DNA of 64,000 nucleotides, from positions 124,001-188,000 of the forward strand of contig LVAQ01000013.1 of NCBI GenBank assembly GCA_001604105.1. The letters are read 5' to 3'. Each line of letters opens with the position of its first letter. Positions within the stretch are counted from its first letter, which is position 1. This DNA is from Clostridiales bacterium Firm_11. Lineage in GTDB: Bacteria; Bacillota; Clostridia; Christensenellales; Aristaeellaceae. The position numbers and the translations under genes are program-made. Positions 33,703-42,215 of the stretch are shown here, one piece after another. The notes under the pieces were generated by a model. That model did not search any database and was not told the DNA's origin. It worked only from the letters and a program-made list of their open reading frames with translations.

Positions 33703-34992
33703 ATGAAATCCTTATCTCACCGCACCTTTGGCAGAGCGATCGCCTTCGCGCTGGCCATGACCCTGCTGCTAACCTGCTTGAGCAGCGCGTATGCGACAAC
33801 AGCGGAACCCATCACCATCAAGTTTTGGAACAGCTTTACAGGCGCGGACGGCGATCAGCTGGTAGAGTTGGTTGACCGCTTCAACCAAACCAACACTGAT
33901 GGCATCAAGGTGGAAATGGATATCTCCGCCAACTTCGCCGATCAACTCACCTCCGCGCTTGCCGCTGGTACAGGCCCCGCGCTGGTGCTGATGTCCAACG
34001 CCATGCGCTATCAGTACGATGGCTACCTTCAGGATGTATCAGACATTTTCACACAAACCGGGATGGACAAGAGCGACTTCATCCAGAGCTATCTGGACTA
34101 CTGTATGGACGGCAGCGCAATGTATCTGGTGCCTTTCCAGATCGTTGGTTACTACCTGTTCTGGAACAAGGATCTCTTCACAGCCGCGGGGCTGGATCCG
34201 GACGTCGCGCCCACAACCTGGGATGAGTATGCCGAGTTTGCAGCGAAGCTGACCGATGCGACGAAAAATGTTTACGGTTCCGGCCTTTGCTACAACTATC
34301 CCTACCAGCTGGCTCATGTGATACAGCGCTTTGGCGACCTAAGCGTTACTGCAGCGGATGGCAAATGGCAGGCCAACTTCGCGGGCAACGAAGGATATGA
34401 AAAGTTCCTTGTCACCTTCAAAAAGATGATTGACGATGGTGTTAACCCCGTGGAAGCTGATACCGATCCGATGATGATGGCCGGCCAAATTGGCATGACT
34501 GTCTCCGGTCCCTGGATCACCGGCGGGCTGGACACCGCAGATATCAAGTATGGCATTTCCCTGCTACCCGAGGGGGAAGCTGGGGATATGAACTCTGTGG
34601 AAGTGCTTGGGTTTGGTGTGCCCACTGTAGCCACCGATGCGGAGAAGGCCGCAGCCTACCGCTTTATCCAGTGGTGGAATTCGGAAGATGCCAACGGTAC
34701 CAGCCCCGCGCTGGAATGGGCTACGAATAACGGATTCCCGGCGTATACCTATTCCGTACAGGCAATGGACAGCTACCAGAGCAGCGAAAAACTGCGAATT
34801 ACCTCCTCGGCTGACCCCTCCGCGCCAACCGACTTCTTTGTGGATTCCCGTTTCCCGGATACTGGCATCATGCTCTTTGACGTTTTGGCTCCGCTGGTAC
34901 AGCGTATTGTGTTTGACAACACCGACGTGGCTACCGCGCTGACAGACGCCCAGACCATTGCCGATGGCGTGGTCGCACGGTACAACCAGTAA
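33703..34992 (+). CDS. ABC transporter sugar-binding protein
   Basis: 429 residues; the ATG at 33703 has AAAGGGG at 7 nt, and the longer frame from 33607 includes the promoter. A signal peptide (FALAMTLLLTCLSSAYA) is followed by the family-1 solute-binding fold: ITIKFWNSFTGADGDQLVEL, then GPALVLMSNAMRY and MTVSGPWITGG. A Cys sits in the hydrophobic core, but the preceding LLT is a poor lipobox, so lipid anchoring is uncertain. It should deliver an oligosaccharide, probably arabinose-based given the glycosidases, to the two permeases that follow. Confidence 0.9.
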   Translation: MKSLSHRTFGRAIAFALAMTLLLTCLSSAYATTAEPITIKFWNSFTGADGDQLVELVDRFNQTNTDGIKVEMDISANFADQLTSALAAGTGPALVLMSNAMRYQYDGYLQDVSDIFTQTGMDKSDFIQSYLDYCMDGSAMYLVPFQIVGYYLFWNKDLFTAAGLDPDVAPTTWDEYAEFAAKLTDATKNVYGSGLCYNYPYQLAHVIQRFGDLSVTAADGKWQANFAGNEGYEKFLVTFKKMIDDGVNPVEADTDPMMMAGQIGMTVSGPWITGGLDTADIKYGISLLPEGEAGDMNSVEVLGFGVPTVATDAEKAAAYRFIQWWNSEDANGTSPALEWATNNGFPAYTYSVQAMDSYQSSEKLRITSSADPSAPTDFFVDSRFPDTGIMLFDVLAPLVQRIVFDNTDVATALTDAQTIADGVVARYNQ

Positions 34993-35002
34993 CGTCATGC
35001 CC

Positions 35003-35033
35003 AGCCGGACGGCACATGAAGCGCCGTCCGGCT
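35003..35033 (+). terminator. Intercistronic hairpin after the binding-protein gene
   Basis: Perfect 11-bp arms (35003-35013, 35023-35033) with a 9-nt loop and no long T-run. Such hairpins usually protect or partly end the transcript so that the binding protein is made in excess. Confidence 0.6.
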
Positions 35034-35061
35034 CTTGGATCGAAAAACGGAGGCTATGCTG

Positions 35062-35955
35062 ATGATGCAAAGGAAAAGTATGTTATCCTACCTGAACAAG
35101 CCCTCGCGGAGCGCGTATTTTTTCGTCGCACCGTCCATCCTCCTGCTGCTGGTATTCAACATTACCCCGTTACTTGCATCCTTTGGTTTAAGTGTGTCCG
35201 ATGCCTCCATCACCCTCAACCAAATCTCCTTCGTGGGACTTGACAACTTTACACGCGCCTTCTCGGATGCGCGATTCCTGAACAGCCTTCGCGTAACATT
35301 GGTATTCTCCCTGCTGGAAGTGCCGCTGCAAGCGTTTGGCGCCATGGTCATCGGCGCGCTGATGGTGAAGAACAACCTTTGGAATAAAGCACTTCGCGCA
35401 GTCTTTTTTTTGCCTGTCATTTGCTCGGCAACTGTCATTGGCATCATGTGGCGTATGATTCTACATTCTAATGTGGGCATTATCACCTATGCGTTTAGCC
35501 TGCTGGGGTTTGGCAAAATCAATTTCATGAACAGCGCGCAAACAACCATTTTTGTGGTTTCGTTTCTGTCGATCTGGCGCAGTTTTGGCATATCCGCCAT
35601 CATATACGTAACGGCCGCACAGCAGGTGAGCCCTTCGCTATATGAGGCGGCGGAACTGGATGGTGCGGGCGCTGTTCGCCAGTTCTTCCACGTAACGGTT
35701 CCATCGATCCGTTCCACGTTCTGGTTTGTACTCATGACCCGTTTTGCCGGGTCGTTACAGATTTTTGACATCATCTACGTAACCACCGGCGGCGGTCCAA
35801 ACTTTACCACCGAGTCTACCGTTACTTATGTATACAGTCGTGCTTTTTCATCAGGAGGCGATATGGGGTATGCCTCTGCGATGTCCATGGTTTTGTTTGT
35901 GTTCATTATGTTGGTTACGATCCTCATGTATCGCAGAATGATTCGGGAGGGCTGA
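35062..35955 (+). CDS. ABC sugar transporter permease (MalF/UgpA type)
   Basis: 297 residues with about six transmembrane helices and the EAA loop that docks the ATPase (EAAELDGAGAVRQFFHVTVP). The ATG at 35062 is 8 nt after GGAGG; an ATG at 35056 is only 2 nt away. It pairs with the next gene. No ATP-binding gene is in the operon, so a shared MsmK-type ATPase elsewhere is likely. Confidence 0.9.
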   Translation: MMQRKSMLSYLNKPSRSAYFFVAPSILLLLVFNITPLLASFGLSVSDASITLNQISFVGLDNFTRAFSDARFLNSLRVTLVFSLLEVPLQAFGAMVIGALMVKNNLWNKALRAVFFLPVICSATVIGIMWRMILHSNVGIITYAFSLLGFGKINFMNSAQTTIFVVSFLSIWRSFGISAIIYVTAAQQVSPSLYEAAELDGAGAVRQFFHVTVPSIRSTFWFVLMTRFAGSLQIFDIIYVTTGGGPNFTTESTVTYVYSRAFSSGGDMGYASAMSMVLFVFIMLVTILMYRRMIREG

Positions 35956-35958
35956 GTA

Positions 35959-36795
35959 ATGAGCAGGCTTAACAAACGTTCAATATGGGGCGCCCTCCCC
36001 ATTCAGCTGTTGCTGACTGTCTTGGCTCTGCTGGTATTGATACCGCTGGTCTGGCTTTTCCTCAGCGCATTCAAGCCAGAGAAGGAAATCATATCTTGGC
36101 CTCCCACATTCTTAAACCGTACGTTTACCTGGGCGAACTTCGATACCGTGCACAAGCGCATTGATATCTCGCGGTACGTCCTCAACTCGGTGATTTACGC
36201 ATTCGGCACCACAGCGATGGCCGTGGTCATCAACAGTCTAGCCGGTTACGCATATGCGCGTATGAAGTTTGTGGGTAAGAATGCGTTGTTTCTGCTTACG
36301 CTGGCAACGATGATGGTGCCATTTCAGGTAATCATGGTGCCCTCTTTTCTGGTGGTTTTCAAACTGGGTATGTACAACACCTACTGGGGGTTGATGATAC
36401 CGCGCGTTGCAGTGGCGGCATCCATATTCATGATGCGAGCTGCTTTTTCCGTAATCCCTGTCGAGCTGGAGGATGCGGCGCGGATTGACGGTCTTAACGA
36501 ACTGGGCATCTTCTCGCGCATCATGGTACCGCAGGTAAAATCCACACTGGTTTGTATGGTGGTATTAAGCATCAATGGTTCGTGGAACGATTTGCTCTGG
36601 CCTATGCTGGTGGCAACCGATACCAGCATGCGCACGCTTGCCAATGGCCTGGCACTGTTCGTAGGGCAGTACACCATTCAATATGGCGCCGCGTTTGCCG
36701 GCGCGTTGATATCGATTTTGCCCATGTTCCTGCTCTACCTGTTTGGACAGCGTTACTTTGTGGAGGGTATGGTAGGTTCAGGCTTGAAGGCATAA
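35959..36795 (+). CDS. ABC sugar transporter permease (MalG/UgpE type)
   Basis: 278 residues, six helices, EAA-type loop (EDAARIDGLNELGIFSRIMVP in part) and the conserved C-terminus FVEGMVGSGLKA of MalG-like permeases. It starts 4 bp after the previous stop with GGGAGG upstream. It forms the membrane channel with the preceding permease. Confidence 0.92.
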   Translation: MSRLNKRSIWGALPIQLLLTVLALLVLIPLVWLFLSAFKPEKEIISWPPTFLNRTFTWANFDTVHKRIDISRYVLNSVIYAFGTTAMAVVINSLAGYAYARMKFVGKNALFLLTLATMMVPFQVIMVPSFLVVFKLGMYNTYWGLMIPRVAVAASIFMMRAAFSVIPVELEDAARIDGLNELGIFSRIMVPQVKSTLVCMVVLSINGSWNDLLWPMLVATDTSMRTLANGLALFVGQYTIQYGAAFAGALISILPMFLLYLFGQRYFVEGMVGSGLKA

Positions 36796-36813
36796 AAATA
36801 AAGAGGTGGTAAG

Positions 36814-38328
36814 ATGGATATTCAACTGATCAGTAACGCGTCCTTTCTGCGGGGTGCGATTGACCCCCGCCTGTTCAGCTCGTTTCTGGAGCATATGGGG
36901 CGCGTCGTTTATACCGGTGTATATGAACCAGGCCACATCAGCGCGGATAAAGATGGATTTCGAAACGATGTGCTGGCGGCAGTCCGGCAAATGGGCGTGA
37001 CCGCCGTCCGATATCCTGGCGGCAATTTCGTGTCCAACTACCGATGGCAGGATGGCGTTGGCCCTACAGCACTGCGACCACGCAAGCTGGAACTGGCCTG
37101 GCGCTCCGTGGAAACAAACGCATTTGGCTTGAATGAGTTCATGCTATGGGTCAAAAAAGCCAACGCGTTGGCCGTACTCACAGTCAACCTTGGCACGCAG
37201 GGAATTGATAACGCGCTATCACTGCTGGAATACTGTAATCTGGATCAAAACACGCAGTTCAGCGAATTACGACGCAGCCATGGGGTCACAGCACCATATC
37301 AGGTTAAAACATGGTGCCTTGGCAATGAAATGGATGGGCTTTGGCAGATTGGCCACAAAACCCCGCAAGAGTATGGGCGGCTGGCGGCCGAAACCGGACG
37401 TGCGATGAAGCGTATGGATCCCTCTATCGAACTGATCGCCTGCGGCAGCTCCAAGTCGGATATGGCAACCTATCCCAGCTGGGATTTGGAGGTTCTGGAG
37501 CATGTGTATGGGATCGCTGACTATCTGGCTTTACACCAGTACTACGGCGGTCAGGAAATGGGTACAGCGGGTTTTCTGGCTCAATCACTGGATATGGAAA
37601 CGTATATTGCCACGATTCGTTCCGCAATACAGGTGATTCAAAAAAAGACACGCAGCAACCAACCCATGTACCTCAGCCTGGATGAGTGGGGTGTATGGGC
37701 AAAGCCAGAGAATGCCATTGGCCGCGCATTTGAGCGCCACCCATGGCAGGTGGCGCCTGTCATCGATGAGCAAACCTACACGATGGAGGACAGCCTGCTG
37801 TTCGCAAGCATGATGATGGCGATTCTGAAAAACGCGGATGTTGTGAAAATCGCCTGTCAGGCGCTGCTGACCAACATCAGCGCATGCATTATGACCGAGC
37901 CTGGCGGCGACATTTGGTTACAGCCCATCTACTATGTGTTTTCGCTGATTGCACAGCATGCCAAGGGGCGTGTTTTGCAAACCGTGGATATGCGTATGCC
38001 CTACTATGCCTGTGATGCGTTTGCGCAGGTGCCGATGCTCGATCACGTGGAGACATTGCGTGAAGATGGTCGGGAAGCAGTATGCTACGTGGTGAACCGC
38101 TCTGAGACCGAAACAGCTTCGCTTTCGTGGAAACTGGAGCAGCTTCATCCCCAAGCCATTGAAGCATTTACCGTTTTGACCGCTTCGGACAAGAATATGA
38201 CCAACCATGAAAACCATCAGGCCATTGTGCCGCAAGATGGCAAGGGCGCACGGCTGGAACAGGATGTCTGCAAGGCGGAAATCCCGCCGCTGTCCTTCGC
38301 AATGATTCGCGTAGCTTTACAACCGTAA
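36814..38328 (+). CDS. GH51 alpha-L-arabinofuranosidase
   Basis: 504 residues, no signal peptide, so it acts in the cytoplasm on imported oligosaccharides. GH51 features are the RYPGGNFVSNYRWQDGVGP region near residue 70, the acid/base Glu172 in WCLGNEMDG and the nucleophile Glu291 in SLDEWGVW. Length is typical for the family. It removes terminal alpha-L-arabinofuranosyl groups from arabinan or arabinoxylan fragments. It is 18 bp after the permease gene, with AGAGGTGG before the ATG. Confidence 0.92.
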   Translation: MDIQLISNASFLRGAIDPRLFSSFLEHMGRVVYTGVYEPGHISADKDGFRNDVLAAVRQMGVTAVRYPGGNFVSNYRWQDGVGPTALRPRKLELAWRSVETNAFGLNEFMLWVKKANALAVLTVNLGTQGIDNALSLLEYCNLDQNTQFSELRRSHGVTAPYQVKTWCLGNEMDGLWQIGHKTPQEYGRLAAETGRAMKRMDPSIELIACGSSKSDMATYPSWDLEVLEHVYGIADYLALHQYYGGQEMGTAGFLAQSLDMETYIATIRSAIQVIQKKTRSNQPMYLSLDEWGVWAKPENAIGRAFERHPWQVAPVIDEQTYTMEDSLLFASMMMAILKNADVVKIACQALLTNISACIMTEPGGDIWLQPIYYVFSLIAQHAKGRVLQTVDMRMPYYACDAFAQVPMLDHVETLREDGREAVCYVVNRSETETASLSWKLEQLHPQAIEAFTVLTASDKNMTNHENHQAIVPQDGKGARLEQDVCKAEIPPLSFAMIRVALQP

Positions 38329-38339
38329 GGAGCGTTACC

Positions 38340-39281
38340 ATGTCTTTGATCCATAACGATCAACCCTGGATTCTCCATCGCGCAGACCCCTATGTACTGC
38401 GGGCAGATGATGGATGGTTTTACTTTCTGGCAACCGTACCCGCGTATGACCAGATTTGCATCCGTCGCGCTGCCACACTCGGCGGCTTACCTGACGCGCC
38501 TGAAACGGTGCTGTGGCGGCAGCACGATAGCGGTCCCATGAGTTGTCATATCTGGGCTCCTGAAATGCACCGCCTGAATGGTCAATGGTATATATATTTC
38601 GCGGCCGGTGAGCGAGAGGACCCGTGGCGAATTCGGCCATATGCACTGGTGTGCAAAGGCGCCGACCCCATGACCGATCTCTGGCAGGAATGTGGCATGC
38701 TACAGGCGGCAGCGGACGATCCGTTCTCCTTCACCGATTTTTCACTGGATGCGACTGTGTTTAGTGTTCATGACCGACAGTATATCGTATGGGCAGAAAA
38801 AGTGAGTGTTGGCCGAAAAATTTCTAACCTCTACATTGCCGAAATGGAAACGCCCACGCGTCTTAAAACAGCGCAGGTGCTGCTTTCAACACCTGATTAT
38901 GCTTGGGAAAGACAGGGTTTCTGGGTCAATGAAGGCCCCGCCATGCTAAAGCATGGCGACAGGCTGCTGCTCACCTTCTCCGCCAGCGAAACGAGCACCG
39001 CTTACTGTGTTGGGATGCTAAGCGCGCATGCGGATGCAGATTTGCTGGATCCCGCCAGCTGGACAAAACATCGCAACCCTGTGCTGGCAACTGATTCTAC
39101 CCGCAGCGTTTATGGCCCTGGCCATAACTGCTTTACCCGGGATGAACAGGGGCGAGATGTAATCGTCTATCACGCGCGTTCCTACAAAGACATCGTGGGC
39201 GACCCGCTGGATGATCCCAATCGTCATGCCCGCTTACATGTGATAACATGGAGCCCGGACGGTTGGCCGCAGTTTTCATGA
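38340..39281 (+). CDS. GH43-family glycosidase
   Basis: 313 residues, five-bladed beta-propeller family. The three catalytic acids are visible: Asp16 in RADPYV (base), Asp137 in LDATVF (pKa modulator) and Glu198 in NEGPAML (acid). There is no signal peptide, so it acts inside the cell. Members cleave alpha-L-arabinofuranosides, arabinan or beta-xylosides; the GH51 partner favours arabinose-containing substrates. It starts 11 bp after GH51 with AAGGAG upstream, the last gene of the operon. Confidence 0.9.
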   Translation: MSLIHNDQPWILHRADPYVLRADDGWFYFLATVPAYDQICIRRAATLGGLPDAPETVLWRQHDSGPMSCHIWAPEMHRLNGQWYIYFAAGEREDPWRIRPYALVCKGADPMTDLWQECGMLQAAADDPFSFTDFSLDATVFSVHDRQYIVWAEKVSVGRKISNLYIAEMETPTRLKTAQVLLSTPDYAWERQGFWVNEGPAMLKHGDRLLLTFSASETSTAYCVGMLSAHADADLLDPASWTKHRNPVLATDSTRSVYGPGHNCFTRDEQGRDVIVYHARSYKDIVGDPLDDPNRHARLHVITWSPDGWPQFS

Positions 39282-39499
39282 AAGATACCGCAAAGGAAAC
39301 GAGGATACCCCACCAAAACGCGTAAAGGAACTGTGTCCAAGACCGATCCCGAGAGCGGCTTTTCCACAAAGGCGAACACAGGAAATGCTTCGCTTGCGGT
39401 GTTCAGACCGCATGCGATAAACACAATTTTGCTCACGGCTTGGAAGTCACCGCCGGAAACCCGCACGAAAGTTCGGTTCTTAATAGGCTAACCAAATAA
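39282..39499 (+). pseudogene. Frameshifted fragment of an IS1182-type transposase
   Basis: Directly after the GH43 stop one frame reads TRKGTVSKTDPESG. After a one-base shift near 39360 another frame continues FHKGEHRKCFACGVQTACDK, then HGLEVTAGNPHESSVL, ending at a TAA (39497-39499). Together these match the DDE core of IS1182-like transposases, normally 450 residues or more. Only about 70 residues remain, with no start and no visible terminal repeats. It is dead and lies beside a tRNA gene. Confidence 0.7.
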
Positions 39500-39532
39500 C
39501 TCGGCAAGTGTAAGATACTATATTTGCATACA

Positions 39533-39568
39533 AAAAAGCTCTGTATCACATAGGATACAGGGCTTTTT
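39533..39568 (-). terminator. Terminator of tRNA-Ser
   Basis: Stem arms (AAAAAGC and CTGTATC paired with GATACAG and GCTTTTT, with single bulged or mismatched bases) end in a run of six T on the minus strand, immediately after the tRNA 3' end. Confidence 0.8.
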
Positions 39569-39569
39569 A

Positions 39570-39659
39570 TGGCGGAGAGTTAGGGATTTGAACCCTAGTC
39601 AGGTTTCAGCCTGAACACGATTTCCAGTCGTGCGCCTTCGACCACTCAGCCAACTCTCC
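39570..39659 (-). tRNA. tRNA-Ser, anticodon GGA
   Basis: 90 nt including an encoded CCA (39570-39572). The acceptor stem GGAGAGT pairs with ACTCTCC. The anticodon stem CACGA/TCGTG holds the loop CTGGAAA with anticodon GGA. There is a long variable arm as expected for serine tRNA, and the T-loop GGTTCAAATCC is normal. Confidence 0.95.
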
Positions 39660-39710
39660 ATGTACGGCTGAACCGCAACGGAAGAATTATACTACCTCGT
39701 TTGCCACTTG

Positions 39711-40289
39711 TCAATTTGATTTTTCATCTTCCGGCTGCATGTTCCGCACCCAATGAGCAAATGAAACCGGTTCTTTTGGCGCACTGTTAAAATCACCCAA
39801 GTTCAGCTGCATCCAAATTACACCCAGCCACTGGCCGTTCTTGTATCCCATGTTTCGAAAATGACCCGCTTCAAAAAAGCCCATAGCGCGGTGCATCGCA
39901 AGGCTTGGTTCGTTTTGATCTGTGATAACGCCATATACCGTAATAAAGCCTTGTTCACGTAACGTATTGATAAGCTTTGTATATAAAGCTTTGCCAATCC
40001 CCTTCCGCTTGGGCGCGTCTGGCTTAAGATAGATGGTCGCCTCCACATTCCACTGGTATGCTTCGTGCGGCCGGATTTGCGCGCCGTAGGCAAACCCAAC
40101 GGGAACACCGTCTACTTCACAGATGAAAAAGGGATACCGCTCCAACGTATGGGTGATCTTTTCCCAGTAGCTTGCAACATCCGGGTTTTCGGTGGAAAAC
40201 GTCGCGTTGCTATGATACACGTAATGGCCGTATACATCGTGTACAAAGGTTGCATCTGCCCCTGACGCAATTCGAATGGTTATCTGCAT
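39711..40289 (-). CDS. GNAT acetyltransferase, phosphinothricin-acetyltransferase-like
   Basis: 192 residues from the ATG at 40289, which has AGGAGAGGTG upstream; a GTG at 40298 overlaps the RqcH gene and is less likely. The GNAT fold shows the acetyl-CoA loop KRKGIGKALYTKLI and the downstream MGFFEAGHFRNMGYKNG typical of the PAT/YncA group. These acetylate small amines such as methionine sulfoximine or phosphinothricin; the real substrate is unknown. It begins 2 bp after the RqcH stop, so it is co-transcribed. Confidence 0.85.
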   Translation of the reverse strand: MQITIRIASGADATFVHDVYGHYVYHSNATFSTENPDVASYWEKITHTLERYPFFICEVDGVPVGFAYGAQIRPHEAYQWNVEATIYLKPDAPKRKGIGKALYTKLINTLREQGFITVYGVITDQNEPSLAMHRAMGFFEAGHFRNMGYKNGQWLGVIWMQLNLGDFNSAPKEPVSFAHWVRNMQPEDEKSN

Positions 40290-40291
40290 GC

Positions 40292-42055
40292 TCAACACCT
40301 CTCCTGATTCTGCGCGGCGCTACTGCCAATGGACACGATCTCCTCCGGCTTCAATCCCACTTGGAGCGTCTTGAAATTTGTATAGGTCACAAATCCTGCT
40401 GCCGAACCCGCTGCTTTTTTCACGTATTTCCGCTTCACATAATCTATCGGTTGGCTGGGATGGTTGCGCCCCTTGCTGAAATATACCGCAAGTTTAGCTG
40501 CATACAGCAGCGTCTCAGGCGAAGGTTCCTGTGTGCTGCGGATAATCACGTGCGAACCGGGGATGTTCTGTGCGTGCAGCCATACCTCGTCACCACGCGC
40601 GTGCAGGGTGATTCTGTCGTTTTGAAGAGCGTTCTTTCCCACCAGAATTTCCGTACCGTCCGGTGCGATAAAGCGATAGGGCTGCCCCTCGACCACTTTC
40701 TTGCGTCTGCGCGTAACAGGATCGGGACGCAGGTATCCCCCATCGGCCAGGTATTGCCTGATTTCCGCCAAATCCGCTGTGGTCGCGCACTTGTCTAAAT
40801 CATCCTGTGCAGCTTCCAGCATGGCCAGTTCGCGATCCAGCGTTGTCAGTTGCTCCCGCGCGTACTGCTCCGCCCCCTTGGCTTTCCGATACTTCTTATA
40901 ATATGCCTGCGCATTCTTGGCTGGTGTCAGTTGGTTGGAAAGCGGTATGCTGATCATCGCCTGTGCTTCATCATAATAGTTCGTAACATCGATCGCTTGT
41001 GCCCCCTTGGGAATCAGGTGCAGGTTTGCGGTCAGCAATTCACCAAACACGCGGTACTGTTCCGCTTTCTCGCTCTCTCTGAGGGTTTCGGCCATGATTG
41101 CCTTCTTCTTCTCAAGTCTGGCAATATGGGTTTTGATATGCCTTTGCAGCCCGACACTTTTCTGCTGCATCCGCAGGTGAAGGTCACGTCCCAGATAATA
41201 AGCGTCCATGGCGGCGCTCACTGTTGGATAAGGTCGCTGATGCCCAGCATCATAGGTTGTGTATTGAAACGGAAAGAAATCAAGCGCAAGGCCGGCATCA
41301 TCCGTAAGTAGTACAGGGGAGGTTCGTTCTGCCGCTTTGGCGTAGACACTAACCAGCGCTTCCGCCACAATCAAGGCATTTAAGTCCTGACAGGCCGTTT
41401 TGCCCTCCACGCCGATTTGTGCGCAGATTTCCCTCGCGCAGATACCTGCCATGCCTGCGATGTTATCAACCAACGCTTTCTCAAGCGTGCCCGCATGCTT
41501 GGCCAGTCTCATCGCCAGCGCATCAACCGCCATGGTCTCCCAGGCCAGTTTATCCTGTTTTGGCGGCATGGTAAAGGGAACGCCCGGCAGCAGCACACGC
41601 ACACGGCTCATTTCGCTGTTTACATGACGGATGCTATCGATAACCGAGCCTTTCTCATCCACCAGCGTTAAATTGCTGTAACGTCCCATGATCTCCAACA
41701 CCAGCATCTTCTGGATGGGATCGCCCATCTCCCCCAAGCAGTCAAAGGTGAACGTGAGCAGACGGTCACCAAAAGGCTGTTTCAGACTGGCAAGCCGAGC
41801 CCCTTGGAGGTGCTTGCGCATAAGCATGCAAAACATCGGCGCTTCCGAAGGGTTTTCATATGGATGCTGTGTCACCTGCACACGTGCCTGGTTCGTGTTG
41901 GCGCTGAGCAACAGGCGATGGTTTTCCCCTTGATTGCGCATCACCATGAGGAGTATATCCCGCTCGGGTTGGTTCACCTTCTCCACGCGACCCCCGATCA
42001 GCGTTTGTGAAAGCTCTTTGGCGATAAAAGCCAGGGTAAAGCCGTCCATGGGCAT
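40292..42055 (-). CDS. rqcH: RqcH, NFACT-family ribosome quality control factor
   Basis: 587 residues from the ATG at 42055 with GGAGGTGA upstream. The NFACT-N domain begins MPMDGFTLAFIAKELSQTL and contains FGDRLLTF, whose Asp-Arg pair matches the residues needed for alanine tailing in the Bacillus protein. A coiled-coil middle region (about 300-430) follows, then the NFACT-R domain (GKNALQNDRITLHARGDEVW, then NIPGSHVII). RqcH binds obstructed 50S subunits and directs addition of Ala tails to stalled chains. Older annotations call the family fibronectin-binding protein. Confidence 0.92.
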   Translation of the reverse strand: MPMDGFTLAFIAKELSQTLIGGRVEKVNQPERDILLMVMRNQGENHRLLLSANTNQARVQVTQHPYENPSEAPMFCMLMRKHLQGARLASLKQPFGDRLLTFTFDCLGEMGDPIQKMLVLEIMGRYSNLTLVDEKGSVIDSIRHVNSEMSRVRVLLPGVPFTMPPKQDKLAWETMAVDALAMRLAKHAGTLEKALVDNIAGMAGICAREICAQIGVEGKTACQDLNALIVAEALVSVYAKAAERTSPVLLTDDAGLALDFFPFQYTTYDAGHQRPYPTVSAAMDAYYLGRDLHLRMQQKSVGLQRHIKTHIARLEKKKAIMAETLRESEKAEQYRVFGELLTANLHLIPKGAQAIDVTNYYDEAQAMISIPLSNQLTPAKNAQAYYKKYRKAKGAEQYAREQLTTLDRELAMLEAAQDDLDKCATTADLAEIRQYLADGGYLRPDPVTRRRKKVVEGQPYRFIAPDGTEILVGKNALQNDRITLHARGDEVWLHAQNIPGSHVIIRSTQEPSPETLLYAAKLAVYFSKGRNHPSQPIDYVKRKYVKKAAGSAAGFVTYTNFKTLQVGLKPEEIVSIGSSAAQNQERC

Positions 42056-42087
42056 GGTGATCACCTCCGCGGTTCAAAGTATGCATC

Positions 42088-42116
42088 ATCATAGCATAAA
42101 CAGCCTTCTGGCGCAA
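42088..42116 (-). promoter_or_regulatory. Promoter of rqcH
   Basis: Minus-strand TTGCGC (42111-42116), 17-bp spacer, TATGAT (42088-42093), about 32 bp before the start. Confidence 0.55.
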
Positions 42117-42134
42117 TCGTTCGCGTTTCATCGC

Positions 42135-42163
42135 TGGACATACTGGCAAAAAGCTTCTATAAT
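42135..42163 (+). promoter_or_regulatory. Promoter of the RNase PH-RdgB gene
   Basis: TGGACA (42135-42140), 17-bp spacer, TATAAT (42158-42163). Divergent from the rqcH promoter. Confidence 0.65.
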
Positions 42164-42215
42164 TATGATACGCACGGGGTAAGCATACCCCATAAACGGG
42201 AAGGATGTGTACCCT

